DNA from: Helopsaltes ochotensis | Lineage: Eukaryota > Chordata > Aves > Passeriformes > Locustellidae | NCBI GenBank assembly: GCA_013400155.1 | Contig: VXBM01000045.1 | Location: forward strand, 1,769,793 to 1,833,792 | Reading direction: 5' to 3' | Length of the DNA stretch: 64,000 bases | Shown: in pieces, positions 40,273 through 50,400 of the stretch | Position numbering within the stretch: the stretch's first letter is position 1 | How the letters are laid out: each line of letters begins with the position of its first letter | Position numbers and translations under genes: made by a program | Notes under the pieces: generated by a model | The model's input: only the letters and a program-made list of their open reading frames with translations | What the model was told of the DNA's origin: nothing | Databases searched by the model: none

Positions 40273-43200
40273 TGAGCGTGAGCACACACACTCGAGCACT
40301 ACTCTAAACAAAAAGCACTGGACAGTAAAACTTCATTTTGCCATTCAGCAGCGTGGCTGTAGATAGACTGGCTTATGCTGCAATTAATCTCACTTGTTAA
40401 CAACAGGTAAGTGCTGACAGACAGCTCGGTCCACCTCAGGGACAGAGGCAGAGCCTCTTTTATGGTTTGGTTTGGAAATGAAAACAAGAAATACAAATTG
40501 AGGAAGGAAAAAAATCACGTTATCGTTATCTTAGAGTTGTTATTTACTTTTGATCCTGAAACAGACTGTGATGCTACAGCTGCCACAGCATAACTGCCGT
40601 AGCCTGCGTAGGTCAGAAACATTTTGCTGGTATTAGGCAATGTATCTATCACAAGATATTAAAGTAATGTCCCTTTTTAATAAATTTACAGGAAAATCAT
40701 TCTTATTAGTGCATTTCAAAAATGAGTAACAGATTGGTGCATACTGATGAGAAAAACTGCTCAGACTTAGGTGTAAAGACAAGTCAGTGGACAGAAATGG
40801 TGTGAAATTTTATGCAATAAAGCACTAGATGCTCCTTAATTTAACAAATAAATTGTTACATACTACTTATCCATACTGACACACTAAGCATACTACACTA
40901 AATGCTGAAGACTCAGATCTATCCTTGAACTGCAGTTGAATTCAATATTTAACTCCAAGCCCTATGCTACCAAGAATTAAGTTTTATTCACACAAATGCA
41001 CAAGTATCAGAGAAATGAGGAACATTAGAATACATCAATTGCACGGCCTTTAAAATATGTCTTTAACTCTTTACCTATTTTATAAAATGGTGCATGTGTG
41101 CAATGTGGATGAGTTTATGTTTTAAAGACAATCCTAAATTTTTCAGCTCCTCGCACTGCTGCTTAAGTCTCAAAGCCATAAAATATACATGCTTAAAACC
41201 TCTTCCTTTTTTCTGTTACAGAGTGAAGACATGCATTAAAGAATAAAACTGAAATAACAGCTCTCTGAAACATTTAGTGTTACACAATTGCATTTAATGC
41301 AATTTCATAAATTTTAAACCCAAACACTATTTGTACACACACACACACACACACGATACTATCTATGGTGCTACAGTTATGCAATATTTTACGCAACAGT
41401 GCAGCTCCATTGGTAATGTCACAATTTAAAATTCAGTATTCTTTTTTATTGAACACAGGTGAAGAAATTTTCACCTGGCTTTCAGACATCAGATAGTCTC
41501 ACATGAAAAAATACCTATTTCTCACTGATGATTTTTTGTATTTGACATTTCAAGTAAAATACAGCATTTTTCTTTTTTTCTGTTTTTTTTTTCCTCTTTA
41601 AATTCTATAATGGGTTTAATGTATGGAATGAAATACTGTTCTTTATACTAAAATGACTGAAGTCTTTTAGAAATTGCAACTTTTACTCATTCCCTCAAAA
41701 ATATTTTTTTTTGAGTCTGAATACTGAAATTTCCATCTCTAGGATTTTTTTAAATGACAGCAACAAAATAATAAGAAATAAAATCTAAAAAGAAGACAGG
41801 CAATGACACTTGCTGTAAAACTTCAACTGTAGCATCTGCTGGGACAAAACCTGCTGGCTTCCAGTACATAGGAACTGTGAGAGTTCCTGCACCACTGAAG
41901 CCAGAAAGGACAGAAAATGACCCAGAGGGCAAAACTAGTTTTTCTTTCTTACTTTTGGTGGCTATTTTACAGAATAATGAATTCAAGATCTGTATCTAAA
42001 CTTCAGGCGAAATCTGCATGAAAAATGTTTACTAAATGCCAAATCATCCCAAAATGCTTTTAGAACATGTATCTGTAACAAAAGCTGTAATCTAAAATAA
42101 AACAAGAACTTTTCTGTTTTTATCAGAGGTGTACTTAGCATCATTGTAATGAAGTCTTTATTACTGCAAACCAAATAATTCACTGCCTTGTTGGATTGGA
42201 AACGGAATGACATGCTCAATACGTAGGAACAGATCTTTTAACAGTATCACAAACAGACACGGAAGCTGGAAGTCAAGACATTTGGTATCAAAAGGCCAAA
42301 CCTCACCGCAGCCTCAAGAGACAGAAGTTCAAGTAAAAGCCCGGGAAGTGACCCAAAATTTGTAATAATTTTTCCTATTTCTGTGGAGATTCAGTTCTCT
42401 CGAATGTTCGGGTATGTTTGCAGTTACCATTATTCTTAGGGTTCTAAATAGGTTGTAGATGGTTGAGTAGTTCAAAGAATAAACAGAATAACTACTTTTA
42501 AGGAATCAATCAAGCAAAACCCCATATATATATATAAATATAAAGTATAACAAAAGTGTATTTTCCAAAAGATTAGGGGTTTTTTTGCATATTCACTTAT
42601 TGTTAAAAGTCTGATTAAGCTGCAAACTGCTCAAAATTCTAGCGCTTAATTCAAACAGAATTGCACAATTATACTGATTATTAAAACCCCCCACCATAAG
42701 CACTATACACATAACGGTAAATAATCTAGTTGAATAGCCGATATGTTCTTCAAAAGTCCGTATTTTTCCCTTTTCTGTTAAAGGAGCAATTAGAAAGGTA
42801 TTCTTCAGTGTATATTCTAATCACTAGAACAAAGCAAACCTACACACACTGTTGTTAGTAGTTAAAATAATGGTGGACCCACTTTGCCCCATGACCTGGA
42901 GTGGAGTGAGACTCCCCCACCTCCCAGTCCTCCAGCACTGAGAGCTGAGCCACAATTTCACTGTTTTAAAACCAAAGGACAGAAAGAGAGACTCTTGCCT
43001 AACGTAACGCTTGCATATCTTACAACAAACTGCACTTATTTTCCAAAAGGATGTTAAAAATAGAAGCATATGATCTTTTCCCACCTAGGGTTGTATCCTT
43101 AAAATTAAAGACTATTAGCTGGCATCCCTTTTAACCGTCAAACGCAGACAGTGGCAGTTCTATAGCCACAAAGAGAAGCAGTAAATGAGAAGAACATGTT

Positions 43201-44880
43201 ACTACACTGCATTTGAGAAAGTTTGGCTCCAAGCTATGCACTGATTAATATCAGATCTCCTTCTTTACTTGCCTCTTGACAATCTTGTCACATCTGGCTG
43301 ACAAATCCTTACAAGCTTATCCAAACCAAGGCAGCCCAGATCATGCTCCGGGAGTAGCTTGAAGGAAGCGGCAACACCAGCCATGTGTACTGATGTGCCA
43401 TCATGAAACTAATGAAGCTGACTTCACTTGCAGACTGCAGGAACACGAAGAAACACAACATGCCCCAAGGTTTTGCAACACAACGCAGAGTTAGCTCACC
43501 AAAAGATAAGACAAACAATCAGCTCCCGAGGTTCAAGAAGCCAAGTAGTTACATGAATTACAAAAATTTATATGGAATTGCTTGAACAACAATCTCGACT
43601 AAATGAGCACAATAAAATCCAACTTCAGATCAGATGTGAAAATTGACTGTTAAATGCCTTTCAAACAATGGTTTGTTTTAAATTAAAACAAAACTAGTCT
43701 ATTTTCTCTCTCCCACATCCCCAAAATACAAGAATGTTGCCTGGCTCCCAGGTTATTCAAACTGAAAAAGATCTCAAAAAGAAAAGGAAAAAGAAAAAAA
43801 GAAGAAAATAAAAAGGAAGGGGGAAAAAAAAATAGTGTCACTTTTTATCCGTAGGATTTTACAGAAGGATAAACCACAGCCTGTGTATATCAGTAGTCCT
43901 CCCCTGGGTTACTGATCTGCCCTCTCCTCATTTTTAAACCAAGAATTCCTTACGCAGAGGACTGGAAGTATTTGACCAATTAATAAACCAGAAAATAAAA
44001 TGCTGTATCTTAAACACATCTAACAAAACCTCATTATGTATGAGCTGACAATTAAACCATGTTTATTTTTCTATGGGATGAAAAAAATCCAAGTAAGTTA
44101 AATGCATCACAATACAAGACACTTAATTAGCACAATATATTTAAAACCCAGACCCCCCCCNNNNNNNNNNNNNNNNNNNNNNNNNNNNNNNNNNNNNNNN
44201 NNNNNNNNNNNNNNNNNNNNNNNNNNNNNNNNNNNNNNNNNNNNNNNNNNNNNNNNNNNNNNNNNGGGTGCTAAATAGTCAAAAATAAATTGTATATAAA
44301 GGGCATACATTACACTCCACTTTAATGGTAATTTCTAAAGAACTTAATAGTGAAATTACATTGTTGTCTGCTCTCTAGTGCATTTATACATCATGATAAT
44401 GATAATGTATCTGGTTAAAGCACTTGACTCAAAACACATCTGAGTCACAAATCATAGATTTTACTGCTATTAATGTATATCGAGAATTTGTACAATTAAA
44501 CATTGTCAAGTATTTATGATTTACGTGCTCATGCTTCAATTGGAAAACAATTACACAAGTGATGGCTGTTTATTATAATCAGCCTGCAATTCTGCATTAC
44601 TTACTGTAGAACAGGAAAGTCACACAGTTGTTTACAGTGCACAGCAGAAAGAAAAAACAGATTTTTTACAGAAACTAGTTTTCTACTTTTACAGTATCTT
44701 TTCATAATTAAGAAATGGAGAGCACAGCTCCCTACAGCTCTCATCTCCATTGTTCATTACCCAAAACAATACCATTGCAACATTTTTTATATCTCCACAG
44801 AGCATAGCCACAAGTAAAAGTTGCACAGTAAAAACATACATTCACATAGAACTGCAAAGAACTTTCCTTACCTCAGACAT
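26711..44880 (-). CDS. BNC1: Basonuclin 1, complete five-exon coding sequence
   Basis: The coding sequence is join(44880-44872, 33064-32962, 32801-32566, 31351-29430, 27392-26711) on the minus strand: 2952 nt, 983 residues. Basonuclins are nuclear C2H2 zinc-finger proteins of basal keratinocytes and germ cells that bind ribosomal DNA promoters and some RNA polymerase II genes (family knowledge). Seen here: the conserved N-terminal block (residues 4-116), three separated zinc-finger pairs starting near residues 329, 712 and 919, a basic nuclear localisation signal with serines near 503-511, and a Ser-rich acidic stretch near 846-865. All introns are GT-AG and all phases fit. Paralogue choice: the ASGKVLDHWSIMT stretch, the KSRKSSMPIKIEKEAVE stretch and the C-terminal tail match BNC1 better than BNC2. 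The length is close to the roughly 990 residues of mammalian BNC1. It appears intact. Confidence 0.96.
27393..29429 (-). other. BNC1: BNC1 intron 4
   Basis: An intron of 2037 bp splitting the Arg757 codon inside zinc finger 4. It has GTAAGA at the 5' end and TTCTTCTAG at the 3' end. A less AT-rich segment at about 28330-28660 carries overlapping short open frames but no recognisable protein. I see no other feature in it. Confidence 0.9.
29430..31351 (-). CDS. BNC1: BNC1 coding exon 4 (zinc-finger pair 1, NLS, most of pair 2)
   Basis: The main coding exon is 1922 nt: residues 117-756 plus two bases of Arg757. It starts DASGKVLDHW after TTGGCTTTAG. Zinc finger 1 uses Cys329, Cys332, His345 and His350; finger 2 uses Cys357, Cys362 and His375 with a late His384. 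The nuclear localisation signal PKKKSRKSS spans about 503-511; serine phosphorylation next to the human signal controls nuclear entry (family knowledge). Finger 3 uses Cys712, Cys715, His728 and His733. Finger 4 starts with Cys740 and Cys745, and its histidines lie in exon 5. The stretch 520-700 is acidic, Ser/Glu-rich and poorly conserved. The donor is GACAG before GTAAGA; reading through it gives a stop within one codon. Confidence 0.97.
31352..32565 (-). other. BNC1: BNC1 intron 3
   Basis: An intron of 1214 bp at a codon boundary (phase 0), with GTATTT at its 5' end and CTTTAG at its 3' end. It is AT-rich, with no repeat or open frame of note. Confidence 0.9.
32566..32801 (-). CDS. BNC1: BNC1 coding exon 3
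   Basis: The exon is 236 nt, completing Ala38 and encoding residues 39-116. It starts ALSKLRIPN and ends with RGYVLQ at a codon boundary before GTATTT. The block containing [20 protein letters not shown] and the LKILLDRLFSVLKQ helix is among the most conserved parts of the family, shared with BNC2, and lies outside the zinc fingers. The acceptor is a T-rich tract ending TTTTCAG. It is separated from exon 2 by an intron of only 160 bp (32802-32961). Confidence 0.96.
32962..33064 (-). CDS. BNC1: BNC1 coding exon 2
   Basis: This exon is 103 nt: 34 codons plus the first base of an Ala codon finished by exon 3. It encodes residues 4-37, with Cys-rich spacing (CTLVNCSCQC, then CDQC) ending in HGWVAH, a nearly invariant block in basonuclins 1 and 2. 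The acceptor is ATCTCCAG before GCT; the donor is CATG followed by GTAATA. The stretch has no in-frame ATG, so translation must begin in an upstream exon. Confidence 0.95.
39991..40105. promoter_or_regulatory. CpG-rich patch inside BNC1 intron 1
   Basis: About eleven CpG dinucleotides in 115 bp make this the densest CpG cluster between the two ends of the BNC1 gene. On the plus strand a full-consensus splice donor (AACAG before GTAAGT, 40406/40407) lies about 300 bp downstream. It could be an alternative or antisense promoter, an enhancer, or a chance GC-rich block. No protein is recognised in either strand. Confidence 0.3.
40240..40275 (+). repeat. TG microsatellite
   Basis: A run of about twelve TG units, interrupted once by GG and then continuing. 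It lies in BNC1 intron 1, followed closely by a CA-rich stretch. Confidence 0.9.
41335..41354 (+). repeat. AC microsatellite
   Basis: Ten uninterrupted AC units in BNC1 intron 1. Confidence 0.9.
42524..42536 (+). repeat. Short AT microsatellite
   Basis: A short alternating AT run continuing into AAATATAAAG, in BNC1 intron 1. Confidence 0.7.
43776..43833 (+). repeat. Polypurine tract
   Basis: Almost all A and G for about 58 bases with a single T near 43810, in BNC1 intron 1. It ends in GGGGGAAAAAAAAA-like sequence. Confidence 0.8.
44161..44265. other. Assembly gap (N run)
   Basis: There are 105 N bases. The left flank ends in eight C and the right flank starts with GGG. It lies in BNC1 intron 1, about 600 bp from coding exon 1. 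The homopolymer flank suggests a sequencing or scaffolding failure rather than a known sequence length. Confidence 0.99.
44872..44880 (-). CDS. BNC1: BNC1 coding exon 1 (Met-Ser-Glu only)
   Basis: Read on the minus strand this is ATG TCT GAG followed at once by a strong donor, GTAAGG. It ends on a codon boundary, as exon 2 requires (exon 2 opens with the complete codon GCT). The joined start Met-Ser-Glu-Ala-Ile parallels Met-Ala-Glu-Ala-Ile of human BNC1 and the Met-Ser-Glu start of BNC2. An A lies at -3 of the ATG. An in-frame TGA at 44929-44931 with no ATG in between fixes this as the start and rules out a long N-terminal extension like the Arg-rich one annotated in human BNC1. The 5' UTR extent is not determined. 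I searched the other ATGs in intron 1 and beyond by eye and found no second in-frame candidate. Confidence 0.85.
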
Positions 44881-45109
44881 TCTTACTGTGCTTATGTTTC
44901 CAGAGCTATAAAACAGTTTCCCATTCCCTCAGTGAGTTGTACAAAGAAGTACTGGAAACACTCCTGCCTGTACAAGTACTAAGGCAGAAGAACCATCACA
45001 CGCCTCTTTACTCTTGTCTGACTCTGAGCACCTCAAGGTCTGATGTATGCTCAGGCTGTGCACAGGGGAGTGAAATAAGATCCTCCCCCTTGGTGTTCTC
45101 CAGACCTAC

Positions 45110-45310
45110 AGTACGAAGTTGTGTCTGCCTCTCACCTCTGCAGCCAGCTCTCACCTCGCTGCCCCGGAGTGCTGTGCTCCAGCGCGCTCCTCCAGTCGCA
45201 GGGCAGTCCCCTCACAGCTGGCTTGAAGAGGGCATGACACTCATCTTTCACAGAGATTTGATCAAAAGGAGTCACGGAGGCTTGAGGCGCTCCTAATGCA
45301 GTGCGAGGAG
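45110..45310 (-). promoter_or_regulatory. Modest CpG-enriched patch upstream of the BNC1 start
   Basis: About nine CpG dinucleotides fall in 200 bp, well above the surrounding AT-rich DNA, 230-430 bp upstream of the BNC1 ATG in the gene's sense. Two donor-like sites on the minus strand (AGCGAG before GTGAGA at 45155/45154, and CAGAG before GTGAG at 45136/45135) would suit a non-coding first exon or a 5' UTR. There is no ATG in the frame leading to the first donor after its upstream stop. The role as the BNC1 transcription start region is inferred from position. Confidence 0.35.
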
Positions 45311-47309
45311 ATTCTACCTCTGCTCTGGCAGCCTAAGTAATGCATTAAATCAATGCAGCTGACCTAGGGCCTATTACAAATTTTTTTTCTCCTTCTCAGA
45401 GTGTACAACTATCTGCAAATAAGCTATGAGGTACTTATGAGTAAAATTACTTATTTTTAGCGTCAGTGTTGTTTTTCAAGTTGCAGCTGCTGCAGTTTTT
45501 TTTTTCCTTTTTAAACATTTGCAGGTCTCAAAGGTTCAGTGAGTGGGGTGTGTATTTTTTAAAGTAAAACATTTCCCCTTATCAACTGACTTTTGAGTTA
45601 GGGCTGAATTTTATTCCTTTTTATGAAGTTGAAGCTTCCTATTAACAGCAGTACAGGTCATAAAGACAGGAGAAGAATTACTTTCTAGTAATTGGGCCAA
45701 AATCTGGTTTTAGTTATTCAGGTGTTGGGTTGCATTCATGAGCTAGAGCAGGATTTTTGTCGCAGTCCTTTCTCACCTATTTAAAAAACCAAAACAACCC
45801 CCCAGGACAAAGCACTTCTCCTCTCCTTTTAACTCCTGTGGATAATTTCTTTGCACCCTCCTAACTCAGGAATACACTGTAGTAAACCAGAGAGAGACAT
45901 GAACAAGTTGCAGTGAACTCGGAGGGAATCCCTGTAGGAACATACCAGGACAACATCTGACAATGTTGATGAATACCTGTAATCCCATAGGAAAGGCAGC
46001 AGGAAATAAGATGGCTGTAGGGAGAAGACAGCTAACATATTATTATTGTTGGTTTATTAGTTGTCTTCTACTAATCCTGTTTACTATTCACTAGATAAAT
46101 GCATAAGGCTTAAGGAGAACCGAATTCACTTTTAGCTAAATACTGGAGTATAGTTAATGTTAAGTGCATGGCAGTAATTGGAATCAGACCAGGATAAGGC
46201 CAACATGATCCCAGAATCTGGTCCTACATAGCATGACAGGAAGCATATGCTTTCCTAAATCCTTAGGTTTCTCTACTCTATACCTTATTTCTCCTGATCT
46301 GCCAGATCCTTCTGGAAAAAAGCACTGAAATATGGCAAGAGTCAGCCACCAGGGGTGACTTGGTCCACTCCCAACAGAGCACCACACGGAGGTTCCAGTG
46401 CCACGTCTGGGCCCTGCAAGATGCCCAGGTGCTTCTCTCTTAAACATGGATTATCTCTGGCCTTGTGAACTGTGGGAAAAAGTGCCCAAGAAGTCACAGC
46501 CAAAAAGATGTTACTTGAACTGATTCTTAACAGCAGTGTTTTGAAAGCATCTGCTCTGTGATGGGCACAAAACCTAGCTGCTCTCTCAAGATGTTAATTC
46601 AGAGCCAAAGGCACACCTTGTTGCTAAAATTGTATCTCCTTCTTAATGAAACAAGCAGTGATGTTAACTAAAAAGGACTCAACATGACTGAGAATTCTGC
46701 AACAAAGGTGAGAAGAGTAGCTTAAGATTACACAAACTGCCAGAAGCTCTGAATTGACTTCAAAATGATAAGTGACTAAAACTTAGATGTGTGGAGAGCT
46801 GCTCTTCCCTCCAGCAAGTTCCCAGGAAAAACCTATTTACTAGCTATATGCCATTTGCCTGGAAGATGATAATTCTTATTAAATGGGCTAACTATCCATA
46901 GCAAACACTTAAGGACCAATTTACTGTTTTCTAATTAATTATCTACTAACAGTCTTTTTATTTTAAGCATTGTTTTCATTATTCAAGCTTTTTCAATGAA
47001 TATTTAATAGGAGTATATTCATGCTCTTTTTAAATTGTTCACTATTTCTGATTAGCAATTTTTTAGTATTTTACTACTTGTGCACCTTTTAGCAGAATGC
47101 AATGATCCCTGGCATAATGTGACAAGGCACTGTTTTTATCTGCAAGTCAACTTCTAAGGAATATTGGTACATTAACAGTGTTTTTTAGTAATTTCAGTTG
47201 ATTCATAGTTCAACTTAAGAATTTCATTCTTAAGAATGATCAAAATGGAAAGCAGAGGGTGAATTCCCTAAATCTTCTTCCAGCTTCTTGTGAAAAGAAA
47301 CAGACGTTG

Positions 47310-47400
47310 GGACAGGGCACCAGACTTGAGACAGAAGTCCTGGACTTCACTTGGGGCTCTGCCACTGAATTGCTGTTTGACCTCAGGCAAGTTATTTAAA
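47310..47400 (+). repeat. MIR-like CORE-SINE fragment
   Basis: The stretch reads like the MIR core: GGCTCTGCCACT, then TTGCTGTTTGACCTCAGGCA, then AGTTATTTAA. These correspond to the MIR segments ending in the Leu-Gly-Gln-like GGGCAAGT block. A possible tail continues to about 47540 (TATAAGCTTTTTGAGGAAAC). It is old and diverged, as expected for this amniote-wide family. Confidence 0.55.
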
Positions 47401-50400
47401 TTGATTTATATTTCTTTGCTTCTGAATTACTATTTTTTTGGTTTTAAATCTATGTAAATTATAAGCTTTTTGAGGAAACAATAGCACCTCATTATGTTCT
47501 TCTCAGGGACAGTGCTGAGGGCAAAGGAAAAGGGTCCCCGGTCTAAACACACCTATGTCATAACAAATACCTGAAATCACAGTGTAACAATGCAGCCCAA
47601 GGAAAGCAGCTTTCTCCTCCCACCTGCCCCAGCCTGTTCCTTCTTCTCCATGTCCCAGCCTGCGTGCTCAGAGCAGCATGAACGTAGGGGGATGTAGGGC
47701 AGATTGTGAAGTGCTAAAACTTCTTAACCAAATGCAAGAGTATTCATGGCTTTGAGAAGAGTTCCAACACATGGAACTGACTATCAACAAAAAGCTGCTG
47801 TTCTTAACTGATTTTATTATCTAGGGTACTTTAAAAATGGGTATTAACTGTAAGGAATCACTACAAACAAAACTGAGGCATACAGCACAAAGTGCAGGAC
47901 AATCCCCAAGAAAAGATTTCTCCTGACTATTAAATTTCAATCATGACCTGAATTTTGGTGTTTGATTCAAAAAAAAAGAGCATCAGGAAAATAACCAAGC
48001 ACTGACTAAACACTGGGAGTAGGTTTGTTCTCCCACTGCATTCTCCAGGCAAATGGGCATGTAAATTCTAAATTCCCCAACCACATGCTGCTGCCTCACG
48101 CTGTTCCTCCCAGAGCTCGCTGCACAATGGCGTTAACCTCCATGTCCTGCCTGCTTGGCCTAAATTCCAATCACATAATACACTATGTCCCTCTTACTTA
48201 AATCAGTGCTGGCAAAGATCTTAACACTAATTTAATGCTTTGCTCACTTGCCTTGGAGAGACGTGTGGATTAAACATTTCTCAGAAGAAATGTGAAGCAG
48301 TGGTCAGCCCCATGATCATACTGGGCCCCAGGTCACCTTTCAGGGAGAAAAGCCAACAGGAGTAGGAATTGCTGTCCAGGACTACAGGGACACAAGATTT
48401 TGGGGAAGTAGGAGGGGAGAGAAGAAACAGAGTCTGAAAATGAAGAAATCTGTCAACTGACAGATAACCTGTCAGCAAAACATAAAGACAGTTGTGGGTT
48501 TCAAACAACTTAAAAGTTCAATGTTTTTAAAATCTAACAAACTCATGCACATGAAGATGAAAAGAGATTTACACTTAGTGTGCTGCAGCACAGATTTTGA
48601 GCACTAGTCAAACTACAAATAGGCTTGCTGAAGGCATAAAGTACTTAAAGTTTCCTAAGATGTGTGGAAGGACAGTTAGGGCACTCCAATTCTCACTAAG
48701 CAAAAGAGAAACTCAAATTTCTTGCTCAGTATTTCCACACAGGCTGATTTTGTAAGGTAGCCTAAGCTACAAAGTGTCCCAAACCGTTTTCTGCTAACAC
48801 TTTAACCAGAGCTTAAATGTTTACCCTGTCTTGCTGTTAACATCCCCTTTAGGGTAATTAGACAAATTCAACCCAACAAGATAAATTTATTGAATACTCT
48901 CTTCATTTGCATCCCCCCCTGCTTCAGCATTAGTTTTTATTCAACTGTTCATTGCATTACTTTTCTGTAGCTCAAAACAGTAGTGAAGTCATTACAAAAT
49001 GCTAAGATTTAAAATAGTGTGTAGGGCAAACCCAGAGACACATCACCAACACCAGTACCACTGACCCATCCCTGTGAAATGGTGCCTCTCCACTGGCTGC
49101 CACTAAGATCAAGAAACCACAATGAACAATTAGGACTGGCTTGGACAGTAAGTTTCTTTTTAACTCTTATTAATGGTTGCTTTATGTCACAGTGCATTTG
49201 CCTCCAAAAATTTGGTTATGTAATACTTCTGCATCTAATAAAGTTTGATATTTTTTCAAGGTAAATCTCTCAGCATTAATAGTAGCATATTTATACAATG
49301 TGGCATAATTATGCATCACACAGCAAAAGCTTTTTAGTATACTGGTGTTAAAACATCTAGCTTTAAACCATGAAATATAATAAACCAAAGCACTTGGTTT
49401 GACTCCTCTGAGCTAATCAGTACATTTGTTCATGTCATATCTAATTATTATTCACTACTTGAGATAGTCCTGCTGATGATCCTCCTACCAAAGCCTTCCC
49501 CCACTTCAAATGATTTCTGTAGTTGCGTATTTTGGTTCTACAATGTAGATTATTCACTCTGTGTGTAAATCTTTTTCAAGGTATCTTAGGATCACCAGAA
49601 TTATACACTTCCTCACTTGACCTGTTGATAGCATTAACCTTGAAGTATTACTCTATTCCACTCTTTCTAGTTGTTTTAGTTTCTTCCCTCTGATGCTGCT
49701 TTGCACTGAACAAAAGACATTTAGCATACACTTGATGACAAACAAGTACAGCATTTTATCGCTCCTAATAAAAGCATATTCACATATACCATAGTGGTGA
49801 GTTCACCCAATTCTGTCATAACTGAGCCTTTCTGTTGCATGCTTGCAATTTCATTCTAGGACTTGAGAGCATTTATAACATCTCCAAATTAGGTTTGTTA
49901 GATCATTTTGGAGAGTCTGCACTGAAGGACTCTTTTTTTAGCTCCTTTCTCCTACTGCCCCCCATTTGGGATGAGATAGAAAACTGGCTTAACTATTCAC
50001 TCTGTTCTCTACCTTCCTAAATATTCTTACCTTCTGTGAAGCATGCAGCTTCTGTCTAAATGGATGGCAAAAGACTGCATCATCTTTCCATATACAATGC
50101 CATACACATGTACGAGATACCCACCCAGCTAGAAACAGGGTTATAAAGAGTGAGATGGGAATGCTGCAGCAAGAACAACACCCCAAAGGTTCTTGGCAGC
50201 TCTGTCCATCTTTCTTTCAATGATCAGTCTAGTTTGGGGTGGGTTTGCATGAAAGTGCTGGCAAAAAATAAGATTTTGCAAAGTTGAATTCTTTGAGAAC
50301 TTCCCAAAGATGAGAAAGGTGTTAGCAAGTGAAACACACTGATTTTATCTAATAACCAAACAATAATGGGAGTTGAAGTCTTTCACTGTCAGGGATTAAG

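Larger units (their letters stand above)
33065..44871 (-). other. BNC1: BNC1 intron 1 (large)
   Basis: A phase-0 intron of about 11.8 kb from GTAAGG beside 44872 to CTCCAG beside 33064. It holds a CpG-rich patch (39991-40105), TG and AC microsatellites (40240-40275, 41335-41354), an AT microsatellite (42524-42536), a polypurine tract (43776-43833) and an assembly gap. No second gene is supported inside it. Its true length depends on the gap. Confidence 0.85.

Noticed and set aside
40160..40300. A minus-strand donor (AGG before GTAAGT at 40174/40173) as a BNC1 first exon
   Set aside because: The upstream frame has no ATG and runs into the TG microsatellite.
45155..45310. A candidate BNC1 coding first exon ending AGCGAG before GTGAGA
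   Set aside because: The in-frame reading has a stop upstream and no ATG, so it cannot supply the start; the Met-Ser-Glu exon at 44872-44880 fits instead.
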